NCBI RefSeq assembly: GCF_018141105.1
Contig: NZ_CP054839.1
Location: 3,720,001-3,784,000, forward strand
DNA length: 64,000 bases
Source of the DNA: Saccharopolyspora erythraea
GTDB lineage: Bacteria; Actinomycetota; Actinomycetes; Mycobacteriales; Pseudonocardiaceae
Reading direction: 5' to 3'
Of the stretch, positions 23,466-31,784 are shown piece by piece. A program made the position numbers and the translations under genes. Positions within the stretch are counted from its first letter, which is position 1. Each line of letters starts with the position of its first letter. Under the pieces are notes generated by a model. That model saw nothing but the letters and a program-made list of their open reading frames with translations. It had not been told where the DNA came from and searched no databases.

Positions 23466-24023
23466 TCAGCTGTCACCGAAGGGCATGTGCGGGCGGAAGA
23501 CGGGGATGCGGGGAAACAGCGATGCCGGGGGCGGGCCGGGCTCGCCGGACACGAGCCGGAGCACCACCTGACCGTCGCGCGCGTCGGCGAGCTGCATGGC
23601 GAGGGTTCCGTCCACCGGCTCGGGCGCGGGCCGTGGTGCGGTGCTGCAGGAAGAGCCGTTCCCGCCGGAGTGGAAAGTCGAGATGCAGCCCATGGACAGC
23701 GAGCCCGATGCGCCGCTTTCGGCGCCTCTCAGATCGAAGTGGATTGCCGTGCCCTCCACGCGGTGGATGACGAGCTCGTTGAAACCGGCACGCCCGTCGA
23801 GCGGGAGCGTGACCGGGCCCGGTACGAGCACCTCGCAGTTTCCGTCCGCGCAAGCCGCGTAGTCGCGGCCGTCGGCGGCGGCGAGCGCGGGTGCGGGCTG
23901 CGCGTCGGTGGCGCCGGTCGGGGTGGGTGCGTGCTCCTGTCCGGCGGACTGGCAGGCGGTCAGCGCCAACGCGCCCAAGAGCGCGACCAGAGAACCACAA
24001 CGGCGTCCTGCGTTGCTGTGCAC
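23466..24023 (-). CDS. Secreted lipoprotein of unknown function
   Basis: A 185-residue predicted lipoprotein. A GTG start gives HSNAGRR, a hydrophobic stretch (SLVALLGALALTA) and a lipobox LTAC, then a Pro/Ala/Thr-rich tether. The mature part has four conserved-looking cysteines (ACADGNC and GCISTF...SCS), probably two disulfides in a small beta domain. It lies downstream of the EAL gene on the same strand, 104 bp apart. Function unknown. Confidence 0.65.
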   Translation of the reverse strand: MHSNAGRRCGSLVALLGALALTACQSAGQEHAPTPTGATDAQPAPALAAADGRDYAACADGNCEVLVPGPVTLPLDGRAGFNELVIHRVEGTAIHFDLRGAESGASGSLSMGCISTFHSGGNGSSCSTAPRPAPEPVDGTLAMQLADARDGQVVLRLVSGEPGPPPASLFPRIPVFRPHMPFGDS

Positions 24024-24127
24024 AATCGGCTCCCGTTCCGGCCCGAACCTCGTGGGCGTGCAGGAGCCTACCGAGATACCGGCGCTCCCGGAACGCCGAG
24101 CGGCAGTTGCCGGTTCCCGCGCGCTGA

Positions 24128-26260
24128 TCAGCTCTCCGGACCGTGCGGGTCCAGGTGCGGGGGCGTCTGCATCGGTGTGGTGGCGAGGAAGTCGCGGAAC
24201 TCGCCTGCCGGCAACGGCGGGGAGAAGTAGAAGCCCTGGTAGGCATCGATCCCGATCGCGCGGAGCAGGTGGTGCTGGGTGGCGTTCTCCACTCCCTCGG
24301 CGATGCACTGGCGCCGCATGGTCCGGGCCAGCTCGGCAACGGCTCGGGTGATGCCCAGGTTCGCGGGGTCGAAGCAGACCTGGCCGACGAACATCCGGTC
24401 CAGCTTGAGGATCTGCGTGGGCAGGTCGCGTAGGCGGGCGAGCGACGAGTACCCCGTGCCGAAGTCGTCCATGGCGAACCGGACGCCGGCGTCGACGAGC
24501 TCGCGCACGGCTCGCTGCGGTTTCGGCCCCAGCTCCGCCAGGACGGTCTCGACCATCTCCAGGACCAGGTTCGCGGGGTCGGCACCCGCTTCGTCGACGG
24601 CGGCGAGGACCTCCTCGACGAACTCCGGTCGGTCGGGGTGCAGGCCGCTGAGGTTGACGCTCACGGCGATGGGACGCCCGTCGGGACGCCGCAGGCCGAC
24701 GGACGTGTGCAGCGCTTTCCGCAGGACGCAGCGGTCCAGGTCGGTGAGCAGGCCGCCGCGTTCGGCGACCCCCAGCGCCACGTCCGGCGTGACCGGTCCG
24801 AGCTCGGGATCCGACCAGCGCAGCAGCGCCTCGGCCATGACGACCGCTCCGTCGTTGTCGATGACGGGCTGGTAGTGCAGGTCGATGCGGTCGTCGGCCA
24901 GTGCCTCGCGCAGGTGGTGTTCGAGGGTGAGCTGATCGGTGTGGGGCTCGGCGGGCCTGCCGTCGCGCCGCACGAGCTGCAGGCGCCCGTGGCTGCGAAA
25001 GCGGTTCTCGATCATCGCGGCCTCGGCGCGGCGCAGGATTTCGGTGATGGGCGTGCCGTGGTCCTGCACCACGGTGGAGCCCACCGATGCCGACACGTGC
25101 ACCCGCCATTCCCGCAGCGGCACCACCATGCGGAACACGTTCCCGACGTGTTTGGTGAGGGCCTCGCGCCCGCCGACCGCGTCCACGTCGGGGCAGACGA
25201 CGACGAACTGGTCGGCGTAGAAGCGGGCGGCCGTGCACTTCGGCGGTAGCTCGGTGGTCAAGCGATCGGCCACCGCCGCGAGCAGCTCGTCGCCCGCCTC
25301 GTGCCCCAGGGCGTCGTTCACGCGCTTGAAGTTGTCCAGATCGCAGAACAGCACCGCGACGTCGCCGTCTGCGTCCGGGGCCAGCAGCGAGGACAGCGCT
25401 TCCTCGAATCCCCGGCGGTTGAGCAGTCCGGTCGTCTCGTCGTGGGTGGCCTGGAAGCTCAGGACCTCCGTGCGGCGGACCTGCTCGGTGACGTCGTGGA
25501 AGATCGCCAGCCACGAGCGGCCGCCTTCCGCGTCGACCGACGCCTTGCTGTGCACCTGGCACAGGACCGGTTCGCCTTCGGACGTCGTGAGCACCCGGTG
25601 CGGGATCGGTCCACCGACACCACCCGGAGAACGCAGCGGCGAGGTGCTGGGCAGCAGGCCGCCGTTCCCTTCGTCGCTCGGGTGCAGGAAGTCGCGGTCC
25701 ATCTTGTCGCGCAACTGCGGCAACGGGAGTCCGAGCAGGTCGGTGAGCGCCACGTTGGCGTCGAGGAGCCGCCCCGCGTCGTCGAAGAGGCCGATCCCGG
25801 TCGAGGCGAGCTCGAACAGGTCGGTGAACTGCCGCCGGGACGAGTGCTCCCGGACCTGCGCGGTGCTTTCGTCCCTGGTCACCTTGATGAAGCCGTCCAG
25901 CACACCGTCGGGGCTGCGCTGGGCGGTGATCACCACGTGCGCCCAGAAGCGGCTGCCGTCCTTGCGTACCCGCCACCCGCGGTCGATGAAGAAGCCGTCC
26001 TGCGCGGCCTGCTCGAGCTCCCACCGCGGGTAGCCGGACTCGGCCAGCTCGCGCGGGTAGAACACCGAGAAGTCCTTGCCGATGATCTCCTCGCTGCGGT
26101 AGCCCTTCACCCGCTGCGCACCGGCGTTCCAGCTCGCCACGCGGCCGCGGGCGTCCAGCGAGAAGATCGCGTACTCGCGCATGTCCTCGGCGGCGAGGAC
26201 CTTGGCCACGCTGGCCTGCACGCCGTGGTCGTGGGAACCACCTGACTGTTCCGGATTCAC
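24128..26260 (-). CDS. PAS-PAS-GGDEF-EAL protein, probable c-di-GMP phosphodiesterase
   Basis: A 710-residue soluble protein. PAS 1 (about 15-130) and PAS 2 (about 140-265) precede a GGDEF-fold domain (about 275-430) whose motif has decayed to FYADQF, so it should not make c-di-GMP and may only bind GTP. The EAL domain (about 445-700) keeps MAEALLRW, the Asn in VNLSG, Glu in LEMVET, DDFGTGYSS, KLDRMFV and AEGVEN, so hydrolysis of c-di-GMP is likely. It is one of three c-di-GMP genes in the window, next to a cyclase. Confidence 0.9.
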   Translation of the reverse strand: MNPEQSGGSHDHGVQASVAKVLAAEDMREYAIFSLDARGRVASWNAGAQRVKGYRSEEIIGKDFSVFYPRELAESGYPRWELEQAAQDGFFIDRGWRVRKDGSRFWAHVVITAQRSPDGVLDGFIKVTRDESTAQVREHSSRRQFTDLFELASTGIGLFDDAGRLLDANVALTDLLGLPLPQLRDKMDRDFLHPSDEGNGGLLPSTSPLRSPGGVGGPIPHRVLTTSEGEPVLCQVHSKASVDAEGGRSWLAIFHDVTEQVRRTEVLSFQATHDETTGLLNRRGFEEALSSLLAPDADGDVAVLFCDLDNFKRVNDALGHEAGDELLAAVADRLTTELPPKCTAARFYADQFVVVCPDVDAVGGREALTKHVGNVFRMVVPLREWRVHVSASVGSTVVQDHGTPITEILRRAEAAMIENRFRSHGRLQLVRRDGRPAEPHTDQLTLEHHLREALADDRIDLHYQPVIDNDGAVVMAEALLRWSDPELGPVTPDVALGVAERGGLLTDLDRCVLRKALHTSVGLRRPDGRPIAVSVNLSGLHPDRPEFVEEVLAAVDEAGADPANLVLEMVETVLAELGPKPQRAVRELVDAGVRFAMDDFGTGYSSLARLRDLPTQILKLDRMFVGQVCFDPANLGITRAVAELARTMRRQCIAEGVENATQHHLLRAIGIDAYQGFYFSPPLPAGEFRDFLATTPMQTPPHLDPHGPES

Positions 26261-26447
26261 CCTTACCTCCCGGGAGGCACCTTTTGTACCCCAGGACTGC
26301 CCGGTTTGAACCTTGTCGATTCCGGCGGCGCCGCTACGCCCGGGGTCGGCTCGGCACGTATACCACTCATGTCCACAGTGCTACGTCGCGCAACACCGGC
26401 AACTCCAGGCGCCGTCGACCAGCCACGGCTCGGTTACCCGGCCGCAC

Positions 26448-27680
26448 TCAGATTTGGGACTGGTGCTTGCGGCTGTACATGCTCTGGTCGGCGGCGTGCA
26501 GCAGGTCGCTCCTCGAGGTCGACGGGTCTGCGGTGCTCGCGAGCCCGACGCTCGCGCGCAGCGGCAGCCGGATGCCGGACGCGTCGATCTCGTCGTGCAG
26601 GAACCCTTCGACGTGGCGGCGGAGCGCTTCCGCCGCCTGCTGGTCGACCACCCGGCTGACGACGACGAACTCGTCACCCCCGAAGCGGGCAACGGTGTCG
26701 CCGGGACGGGCGGCGCGCAACAGCGCGTCTGCGGCGGACATCAACAACTGGTCACCGACGAGGTGCCCGTGCCGGTCGTTGACCAGCTTCAGCTCGTCCA
26801 GATCCACCAGCAGCACGGCCAGCACACCGCCGGTGCGCGGCAGCTCCGCCAGGCTCTGGTCCAGCCGGTCGGTGAGCAGGACGCGGTTGGCCAGCCCGGT
26901 GAGCGGGTCGTGCAACGCCAGGTGGGCCAGGTGGTCGTCGGTCATCCGCCCGTCGCCGATCTCCTCGTACTGGCCGACGAGGTACGCGGCGTGGCCGTCG
27001 GGCCCCTGCACGGCGCTGATGCGGACGAACAGCCAGACGGGGTAGCCGAGCTTGTGCCGGAAGCAGGTCTCCAGGGAAGCGGTGTCCTTCAGGCCCTCGA
27101 CGACGTCGGCGACCGCGGCGGTCGGGTCGTCGCCGGGATAGGTCAGGTCGGACGGCTCCACGGCCAGCAGTTCCTCGCAGCTGTATCCGAGCTGCCTGCA
27201 CAGCGCCGCGTTGACCTCCGTCCAGCGCCCCCGTGTGTCGAGCAGGGCCATGCCGATGGGTGCGCGGGTGAACGTCTGCTGCCACCGCGCCTCCGACTCG
27301 CGCCGCTCCGTGATGTCCTGGGCGTGCGTCGTCACGCAGACCGGCCTGCCGCCGTCGTCGCGGACCAGCGACGCGCACAACAGCAACCAGATCACCGCGC
27401 CGTCGGAGCGCACGCAACGGAACTCGCGGCAGACCTCGCCCGACGGGGCCGCGACCACCTCGTTGAACAGTTCCGCGGCGGCCCGGTCGTCCGGGTGGAT
27501 GAAGTACTTCCGGTGGTTGCGCACGAGCTCCTCGCGGTCGCAACGCAGCAGCCGGCACAGAGCCTGGTTGACGTAGAGGAAGCGCCCCTGCATGTCGAGC
27601 ACGGTCATCGGCGACGCGGCCTGGTCGCAGACGGCGCGCCACGGAACCGCGTCGGTGCCGGTTGGGCGCGGTAACGGCAT
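26448..27680 (-). CDS. PAS-PAS-GGDEF diguanylate cyclase (paralogue)
   Basis: A 410-residue protein with two PAS domains (about 15-130 and 135-250) and an intact GGDEF domain (ARFGGDEF) preceded by an RPGD inhibitory site at the standard five-residue spacing. The FKxIND segment reads DELKLVNDRHGH, a mild deviation. Opening residues VPWRAV and the PAS sequences parallel the 7366-8610 protein. It lies 187 bp upstream of the EAL gene in the opposite order of transcription (its stop faces the EAL start), so the two may form an opposing make/break pair. Confidence 0.92.
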   Translation of the reverse strand: MPLPRPTGTDAVPWRAVCDQAASPMTVLDMQGRFLYVNQALCRLLRCDREELVRNHRKYFIHPDDRAAAELFNEVVAAPSGEVCREFRCVRSDGAVIWLLLCASLVRDDGGRPVCVTTHAQDITERRESEARWQQTFTRAPIGMALLDTRGRWTEVNAALCRQLGYSCEELLAVEPSDLTYPGDDPTAAVADVVEGLKDTASLETCFRHKLGYPVWLFVRISAVQGPDGHAAYLVGQYEEIGDGRMTDDHLAHLALHDPLTGLANRVLLTDRLDQSLAELPRTGGVLAVLLVDLDELKLVNDRHGHLVGDQLLMSAADALLRAARPGDTVARFGGDEFVVVSRVVDQQAAEALRRHVEGFLHDEIDASGIRLPLRASVGLASTADPSTSRSDLLHAADQSMYSRKHQSQI

Positions 27681-28038
27681 GGCACCGACGGTAGGCCCGC
27701 TACCACGGACGGCATCTGCTGGTTAACTCTTGTGGGTTACGTGCAGGCCGACGTGCGCACGGTTTTCGGGTTCGATGCCCGGCAGCGGCCCGGTCGATCG
27801 ACAGCAGCCGGGTCGACCGGGCGGTGCACGGACGCGCCCACCACGGCAGCGAGCACGGCACCACGGCAGGCGGTGTGCCCGTGCGCAATGTCGCCAACCA
27901 CGTGCTCCGCGTGCCGTTCAAGGTCTATCGGCTCGGTGCGGACGACCCGACCTCCGGCGAGGTGCCCGCGGAAGCTCGCGCGGGCCGATCAGACCACAAA
28001 GGACGGTGACCGCCGCGCGAGTTCGCAGCAGCCGCTGC
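27681..28038. other. 358-bp gap with no convincing gene
   Basis: It lies between the start of the GGDEF gene and the stop of the HAD gene, both minus strand. A plus-strand GTG frame at 27824-28009 (61 codons, containing NVANHVLRVPFKVYRL) has codon-position GC like a gene, but no ribosome binding site and no recognisable relative. I leave it uncalled. Confidence 0.4.
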
Positions 28039-28731
28039 CTACGTCGCTGTCAGTGCGGTCACCAGTTCGTCGAGTCCGCCGAACTGCCAGTCGAAGACAT
28101 CGGAACTCGTCGGCGGGTCGCCGACCGGCCGACGGACGTAGGCGGTGCGCATGCCGGTCGCCTGCGCTCCGCGGAGGTCCCAGGCGTGAGCCGCCACCAT
28201 GAGCACGCGCTCTGCGGCGCATCCGGCGGTGTCGACGGCGAGCCGGTACACCTCCGGTGCCGGCTTGTAGGCGCTGACGGCTTCGGCGGAGAGGGCTTGG
28301 TGCCAGCGCAGCCCGGCGTGTGCGTTGAGTCGCGGCAGCGCGGTGCGGCTGGCGTTGGAGAGGCCCAGCACGGGGAAGTGCCGCGCGAGTCGTTCGAGAG
28401 CGGCGGCGGAGTCGCCCCAGGCCGGAAGGCGCTGACCTGCTGAGGCAAGCCGCGCGATGGTCGCCGGATCGGTGAGTCCGGCGTGGTCGGCCACCCGCCG
28501 AGCGGCCTCTTCGTCGATGACCTCGCTGTTCGCGTACGCGCGGTCCCCTTGCCCGATGCGTTGCTGCTCGGACTCGACGTGCTCCTGCCAAGCGGTGAGA
28601 AGCTCGTCTACGTACGCATCGCCGGAAGCGGGCAATGCGTCGCGGATCGCCGCTCGAAGGCCGCTGGGTTCGTCGACCAGTGTTCCGAGGACGTCGAAGA
28701 CCACGACCTCGATATCGCGGATCTCGGCCAT
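28039..28731 (-). CDS. Haloacid dehalogenase type II-like HAD hydrolase
   Basis: A 230-residue HAD protein. Motif I VVVFDVLGTLVDE is the L-2-haloacid dehalogenase variant (DVxGT), followed by LGLSNAS (motif II), SAYKPAPEVY (motif III lysine) and MVAAHAWDLRGA (motif IV). This fits hydrolysis of a C-X bond or a related small substrate. The ATG at 28731 follows GGAGA. It is divergent from the CGNR regulator gene, and the shared gap is almost wholly an inverted-repeat operator, so that regulator probably controls it. Confidence 0.82.
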   Translation of the reverse strand: MAEIRDIEVVVFDVLGTLVDEPSGLRAAIRDALPASGDAYVDELLTAWQEHVESEQQRIGQGDRAYANSEVIDEEAARRVADHAGLTDPATIARLASAGQRLPAWGDSAAALERLARHFPVLGLSNASRTALPRLNAHAGLRWHQALSAEAVSAYKPAPEVYRLAVDTAGCAAERVLMVAAHAWDLRGAQATGMRTAYVRRPVGDPPTSSDVFDWQFGGLDELVTALTAT

Positions 28732-28752
28732 GTGTTCTCCGTTTCGGCTCGC

Positions 28753-28813
28753 GTCACCACCTTGACTGGTGACGATTCTTGCCTCGTGAATCGTCACCAG
28801 TCAAGATGGTGAC
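28753..28813. promoter_or_regulatory. Double-dyad operator between the HAD and CGNR genes
   Basis: Two 26-bp arms (28753-28778 and 28788-28813) are inverted copies of each other with one mismatch, separated by 9 bp. Each arm contains its own dyad, GTCACCA-N7-TGGTGAC (28753-28773 and 28793-28813). The right copy ends exactly at the regulator's start codon. This is a strong autoregulatory and divergent operator. Confidence 0.82.
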
Positions 28814-29371
28814 GTGGATTTCGCGTTCGTGAGCGGCAACCCCGCCCTGGACCTGGCCGGGACCGTGGGGTCTCGTCGGGGCGAGCCCGTAGACGCCCTG
28901 GCCGTGCCCGCGGACCTCGAGCGGTGGGTGGCCGAATGCGAGGAGCTTCCGAGCCGCGTGACCGCCGACCTCGCCACCTTCGAGTCCGCTCTGTCGCTGC
29001 GAGAGGCGATCTACCGGCTCGCTCTTGATCGGGTGCTTGATCGGCCGTTCGATCCGGGCGGTCTCGAGATCGTCAACGACGCGGCCGCCGGTCCGGTGCC
29101 CGCGATCGAGCTCAGCGACGCCGGTCTGCGCATGTCGGGGGACCTGCCCGCAGTTCTCTCGCAGATAGCCAGAAGCGGTATCGGTGTGCTCGCCGATCCG
29201 CATGCCTGTTTGAAGGAGTGCGGTCGCGCCGGCTGCACTCGCATCTACCTCGACCGCTCGCGCGGCGCCCGGCGCGCCTGGTGCGGGATGGAGGAGTGCG
29301 GCAACCGCGTCAAGGCCGCGGCTTACCGGGCTCGCAGGCGGGCTGCGACCACGGCCGAGGGGCAGTCCTGA
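28814..29371 (+). CDS. ABATE / CGNR zinc-finger regulator
   Basis: A 185-residue regulator. An N-terminal ABATE-type ligand domain opens with FAFVSGNPALDLAGTV. The C-terminal CGNR zinc finger shows ECGRAGCTRIYLD...RAWCGMEECGNRVKAA. The GTG start abuts the operator arm and has no separate ribosome binding site, so the mRNA may be leaderless. Divergent from a haloacid-dehalogenase-like gene, its likely target. Confidence 0.85.
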   Translation: MDFAFVSGNPALDLAGTVGSRRGEPVDALAVPADLERWVAECEELPSRVTADLATFESALSLREAIYRLALDRVLDRPFDPGGLEIVNDAAAGPVPAIELSDAGLRMSGDLPAVLSQIARSGIGVLADPHACLKECGRAGCTRIYLDRSRGARRAWCGMEECGNRVKAAAYRARRRAATTAEGQS

Positions 29372-29372
29372 C

Positions 29373-29460
29373 GCCAACGGCGGGGACAGCATCGGCGTCT
29401 GCGTCCCGGTGTTCGCCATCGCGCTGGGGCGCGGACTGCTGCCCGGGTTGGGAAATCCGC
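29373..29460 (+). pseudogene. Short remnant of a CadD-like permease
   Basis: Just after the CGNR stop a frame reads ANGGDSIGVCVPVFAIALG, close to the ANGGDNIGVYVPxFA signature of the cadmium-resistance (CadD) transporter family. It has no start and degenerates within about 30 codons. It looks like a deletion scar of a former neighbouring gene. Confidence 0.4.
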
Positions 29461-29515
29461 GAAGTGATCCGCACGGAAGTAGCACCGGGTGGGGTCGTCA
29501 AACTTTCTACTATTT

Positions 29516-29534
29516 ACGCGAACAGTTCTCGCGT
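29516..29534. promoter_or_regulatory. Dyad upstream of the pectate lyase gene
   Basis: ACGCGA-N7-TCGCGT, extended by one T-A pair, lies 16 bp before the start codon in a locally AT-rich stretch and is a possible repressor site. Confidence 0.4.
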
Positions 29535-29550
29535 ATTGGAGAAGGTGACG

Positions 29551-30345
29551 ATGACGCTTCCCGCGATCAGGTTCGTGCGACCCCGCAAACTGCTTTCCGC
29601 CTTGGCGGTGTCCGCGCTCGCCGCGGCGACGATGGCCGCGACGGCCGCCGGCGGTGCCGCCGACGCTCCTCCGCCCCGCGCCGACGTGCCGGTGGACGCC
29701 ACCATCGAGGTCGGGGCCGGTGAGGTCTTCGACGGCAACAACGACCGCTACTTCGGGGTGGGCGACCTCGGCGACGGCGGCCAGGGCGAGGACCAGCCCG
29801 CGATGTTCGAGCTGGCCGACGGCGCCACGCTCTCCGACGTGGTGATCGGCGCACCCGCCGCCGACGGGGTGCACTGCCTGGGTGCCTGCACCCTGCGCAA
29901 CGTGGTCTGGGAGGACGTCGGCGAGGACGCGGCCACCTTCAAGGGCGAGGACGCGGGCGCGACGATGACGATCGAAGGCGGCAGCGCGGCCCGCGCCGAG
30001 GACAAGGTGTTCCAGCACAACGGCGCGGGCACGGTGATCATCCGGAACTTCGCGGTCTCCGGCTTCGGCAAGCTGTACCGGGCCTGTGGGAACTGCGGCA
30101 ACAACCCGCAGGAGCGGCACGTCCGGCTGGAGAACGTCACCGCGACCGCTCCGGGCGGCAGCCTCGCCGGCATCAACGTCAACTACGGCGACACCGCGAC
30201 GTTCAGCGGTATCACCGTGGCAGGCGACCGTGAGATGGAGATCTGCGGCTGGTACGAAGGTGTCACCGACGGCGAACCCGACCACGTCGGCAGCGGGCCG
30301 AGCGACCAGTGCAAGTACGACCCGGACGACATCAGGTACGAGTGA
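29551..30345 (+). CDS. Secreted pectate lyase, polysaccharide lyase family 3
   Basis: A 264-residue exported enzyme. Basic residues then LLSALAVSALAAATMAATAA form a signal peptide cut near residue 40. The mature beta-helix domain has PL3 marks: a FELADGATLSDVVIG strand ladder, DGVHCLGACTLRNVVWEDVG, ARAEDKVFQHNGAGTV and RACGNCGNN. It should cleave de-esterified pectate by beta-elimination outside the cell. The ATG follows GGAGAAGG by 5 bases; a longer upstream frame overlaps the CGNR gene and is rejected. Confidence 0.9.
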   Translation: MTLPAIRFVRPRKLLSALAVSALAAATMAATAAGGAADAPPPRADVPVDATIEVGAGEVFDGNNDRYFGVGDLGDGGQGEDQPAMFELADGATLSDVVIGAPAADGVHCLGACTLRNVVWEDVGEDAATFKGEDAGATMTIEGGSAARAEDKVFQHNGAGTVIIRNFAVSGFGKLYRACGNCGNNPQERHVRLENVTATAPGGSLAGINVNYGDTATFSGITVAGDREMEICGWYEGVTDGEPDHVGSGPSDQCKYDPDDIRYE

Positions 30346-30367
30346 GTGATCGCCGGCGCGCAACACT

Positions 30368-30724
30368 TCAGGCCGCGAGTTCCCGTTCGATCCAGCGGCA
30401 GATGACGTCGACGACGTAGGTCTGCTCTTCCCTGGTCAGCTCGCGTCCCTTCGGGACGTCGTGCCAGCGTTGCAGGCACGTACGGCAGCAGGTCGCCGTC
30501 GCGTGCTGTGCGACGAACACCGGATGACCCCGGTAGGGCGTTTGCTTCCCGTCTTTGTACGGCGCCGCGGGCGCCAGCCGCTTGAAGATCAACTCCCGCG
30601 CGTGCAGGCGCAACGTGCGCATGTCGCGCAGCTCGGCGGTCGCCCGTTCCCGCCCGCGCAGGTGGAACTTCGCCCGGAACGGGTGCCGGGCGATCACGTC
30701 GATCCGGTCGTCGATGTCGTCCAT
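30368..30724 (-). CDS. DUF4186 protein
   Basis: A 118-residue cytosolic protein matching the DUF4186 family: RHPFRAKFHLRGRE near the start, TPYRGHPVFVAQHATATCCR in the middle and RWHDVPKGRELT before a C-terminal helix. The CCRTC cluster could bind metal. Biochemical role unknown. It converges on the pectate lyase gene with a 22-bp gap. Confidence 0.85.
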   Translation of the reverse strand: MDDIDDRIDVIARHPFRAKFHLRGRERATAELRDMRTLRLHARELIFKRLAPAAPYKDGKQTPYRGHPVFVAQHATATCCRTCLQRWHDVPKGRELTREEQTYVVDVICRWIERELAA

Positions 30725-30830
30725 CGGGTTCCCACCGCCCTTGTCGGGTGCTCAGGCACTCCCGATTGTCGGACTGCCGGCCGCCGGCGCCAGACGTTCG
30801 TCGCGCATTGCCCCGGGCCACGGTGACCGG

Positions 30831-31784
30831 TCAGCGGCGGGCTTCCCGTTCGGCGAGCGCCCAAGGGAAGGCGGTGGCGCTGGAGCGGGCGCCTTGGGCG
30901 GCGCGGGACCGGTTGGGTTCGCCGAGCTCGTCGAGCAGCTCGCCGGACAGCTCGACGAGCCGTGCGAAGGCGGCGGGTGTGAGCCAGTCCGGGCGCAGGG
31001 CGAAGAGGAGGTCCTCGGTGGCCGCGTTGCCGCCGGCGCCCGGCGCGAACGGACAGCCCCCGAGGCCGCCGAGCGCGCCGTCGACCTCGTCTGCCCCGGC
31101 CGCGGCGGCGGCCAGCGAGTTGGCGGTGCCGAGGCCCCACGTGTCGTGTCCGTGGTAGACGATCCGGCGCGGGGGCGAGTGCTGGGCGATCCTGCTGATC
31201 AGGTCGGTGACCTGCGCCGGGACGGCCTGCCCGAGGGTGTCGCAGACGACGATGTCGGCGGCACCGGTGGTGCGGGGGTCGGTGGCGATGTCGAACACCC
31301 GCTGCTCGGGTACGAGGCCGTCGAAGGGGCAGGTGAACGCGGTGGCGATGCAGAGCTGGATGCGGCCGCCCGCGTCGAGGGCGTGCTCGACCGCTCGCGG
31401 CATTGCGGCGAGGCTGTCCTCTGTGGACCGTCCGATGTTGGCCTGGTTGTGCTTGTCGGAGGCGGACAGGCAGTACTGGAAACCGACCGCGCCGGCCTGC
31501 GCCGCGAGTTGCACGTGGCGCGGAGTGGCCACCCAGACCCAGCAGCGGGCCAGTTCGTCGGCGGTGAGCTCCTCGACGACTTCGAGGGTGTTGGCCATTG
31601 AGGGCACCAGGTCGGGGCGCGCCAGGGAGCCGATCTCGACGCTGGGGACGCCGAGCCGCAGCAGTTCGCGGACGACCGCCACCTTGCGTTCGGTGGACAG
31701 TTGCTTGCCGGTGAGTTGCAGGCCGTCTCGCAACGTCACGTCGCGGAGGGCGGCACTGGGCTGGAAGGTGTGGCCGGTGGTCAC
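30831..31784 (-). CDS. HMG-CoA lyase-like acyl-CoA lyase
   Basis: A 317-residue TIM-barrel protein of the hydroxymethylglutaryl-CoA lyase family. It shows RDVTLRDGLQ (catalytic Arg-Asp), SVEIGSLARPD, YCLSASDKHNQANIGRS, the metal-binding HGHDTWGLGTAN and GLGGCPFAPGAGGNAATED with the family active-site cysteine (GGCPFAPGA). It cleaves a 3-hydroxy-acyl-CoA to acetyl-CoA plus a keto acid. The GTG at 31784 overlaps the CaiB stop by 4 bp. With a CoA-transferase and a GntP permease upstream it completes an uptake-activate-cleave route. Confidence 0.86.
   Translation of the reverse strand: MTTGHTFQPSAALRDVTLRDGLQLTGKQLSTERKVAVVRELLRLGVPSVEIGSLARPDLVPSMANTLEVVEELTADELARCWVWVATPRHVQLAAQAGAVGFQYCLSASDKHNQANIGRSTEDSLAAMPRAVEHALDAGGRIQLCIATAFTCPFDGLVPEQRVFDIATDPRTTGAADIVVCDTLGQAVPAQVTDLISRIAQHSPPRRIVYHGHDTWGLGTANSLAAAAAGADEVDGALGGLGGCPFAPGAGGNAATEDLLFALRPDWLTPAAFARLVELSGELLDELGEPNRSRAAQGARSSATAFPWALAEREARR

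Noticed and set aside
27824-28009. 61-codon plus-strand GTG frame in the 27681-28038 gap
   Set aside because: No ribosome binding site, no recognised family, and the frame stays open upstream without a start.
29218-29550. Longer N-terminus for the pectate lyase
   Set aside because: It would overlap the CGNR gene and place over 100 non-family residues before an obvious signal peptide that has its own ribosome binding site.
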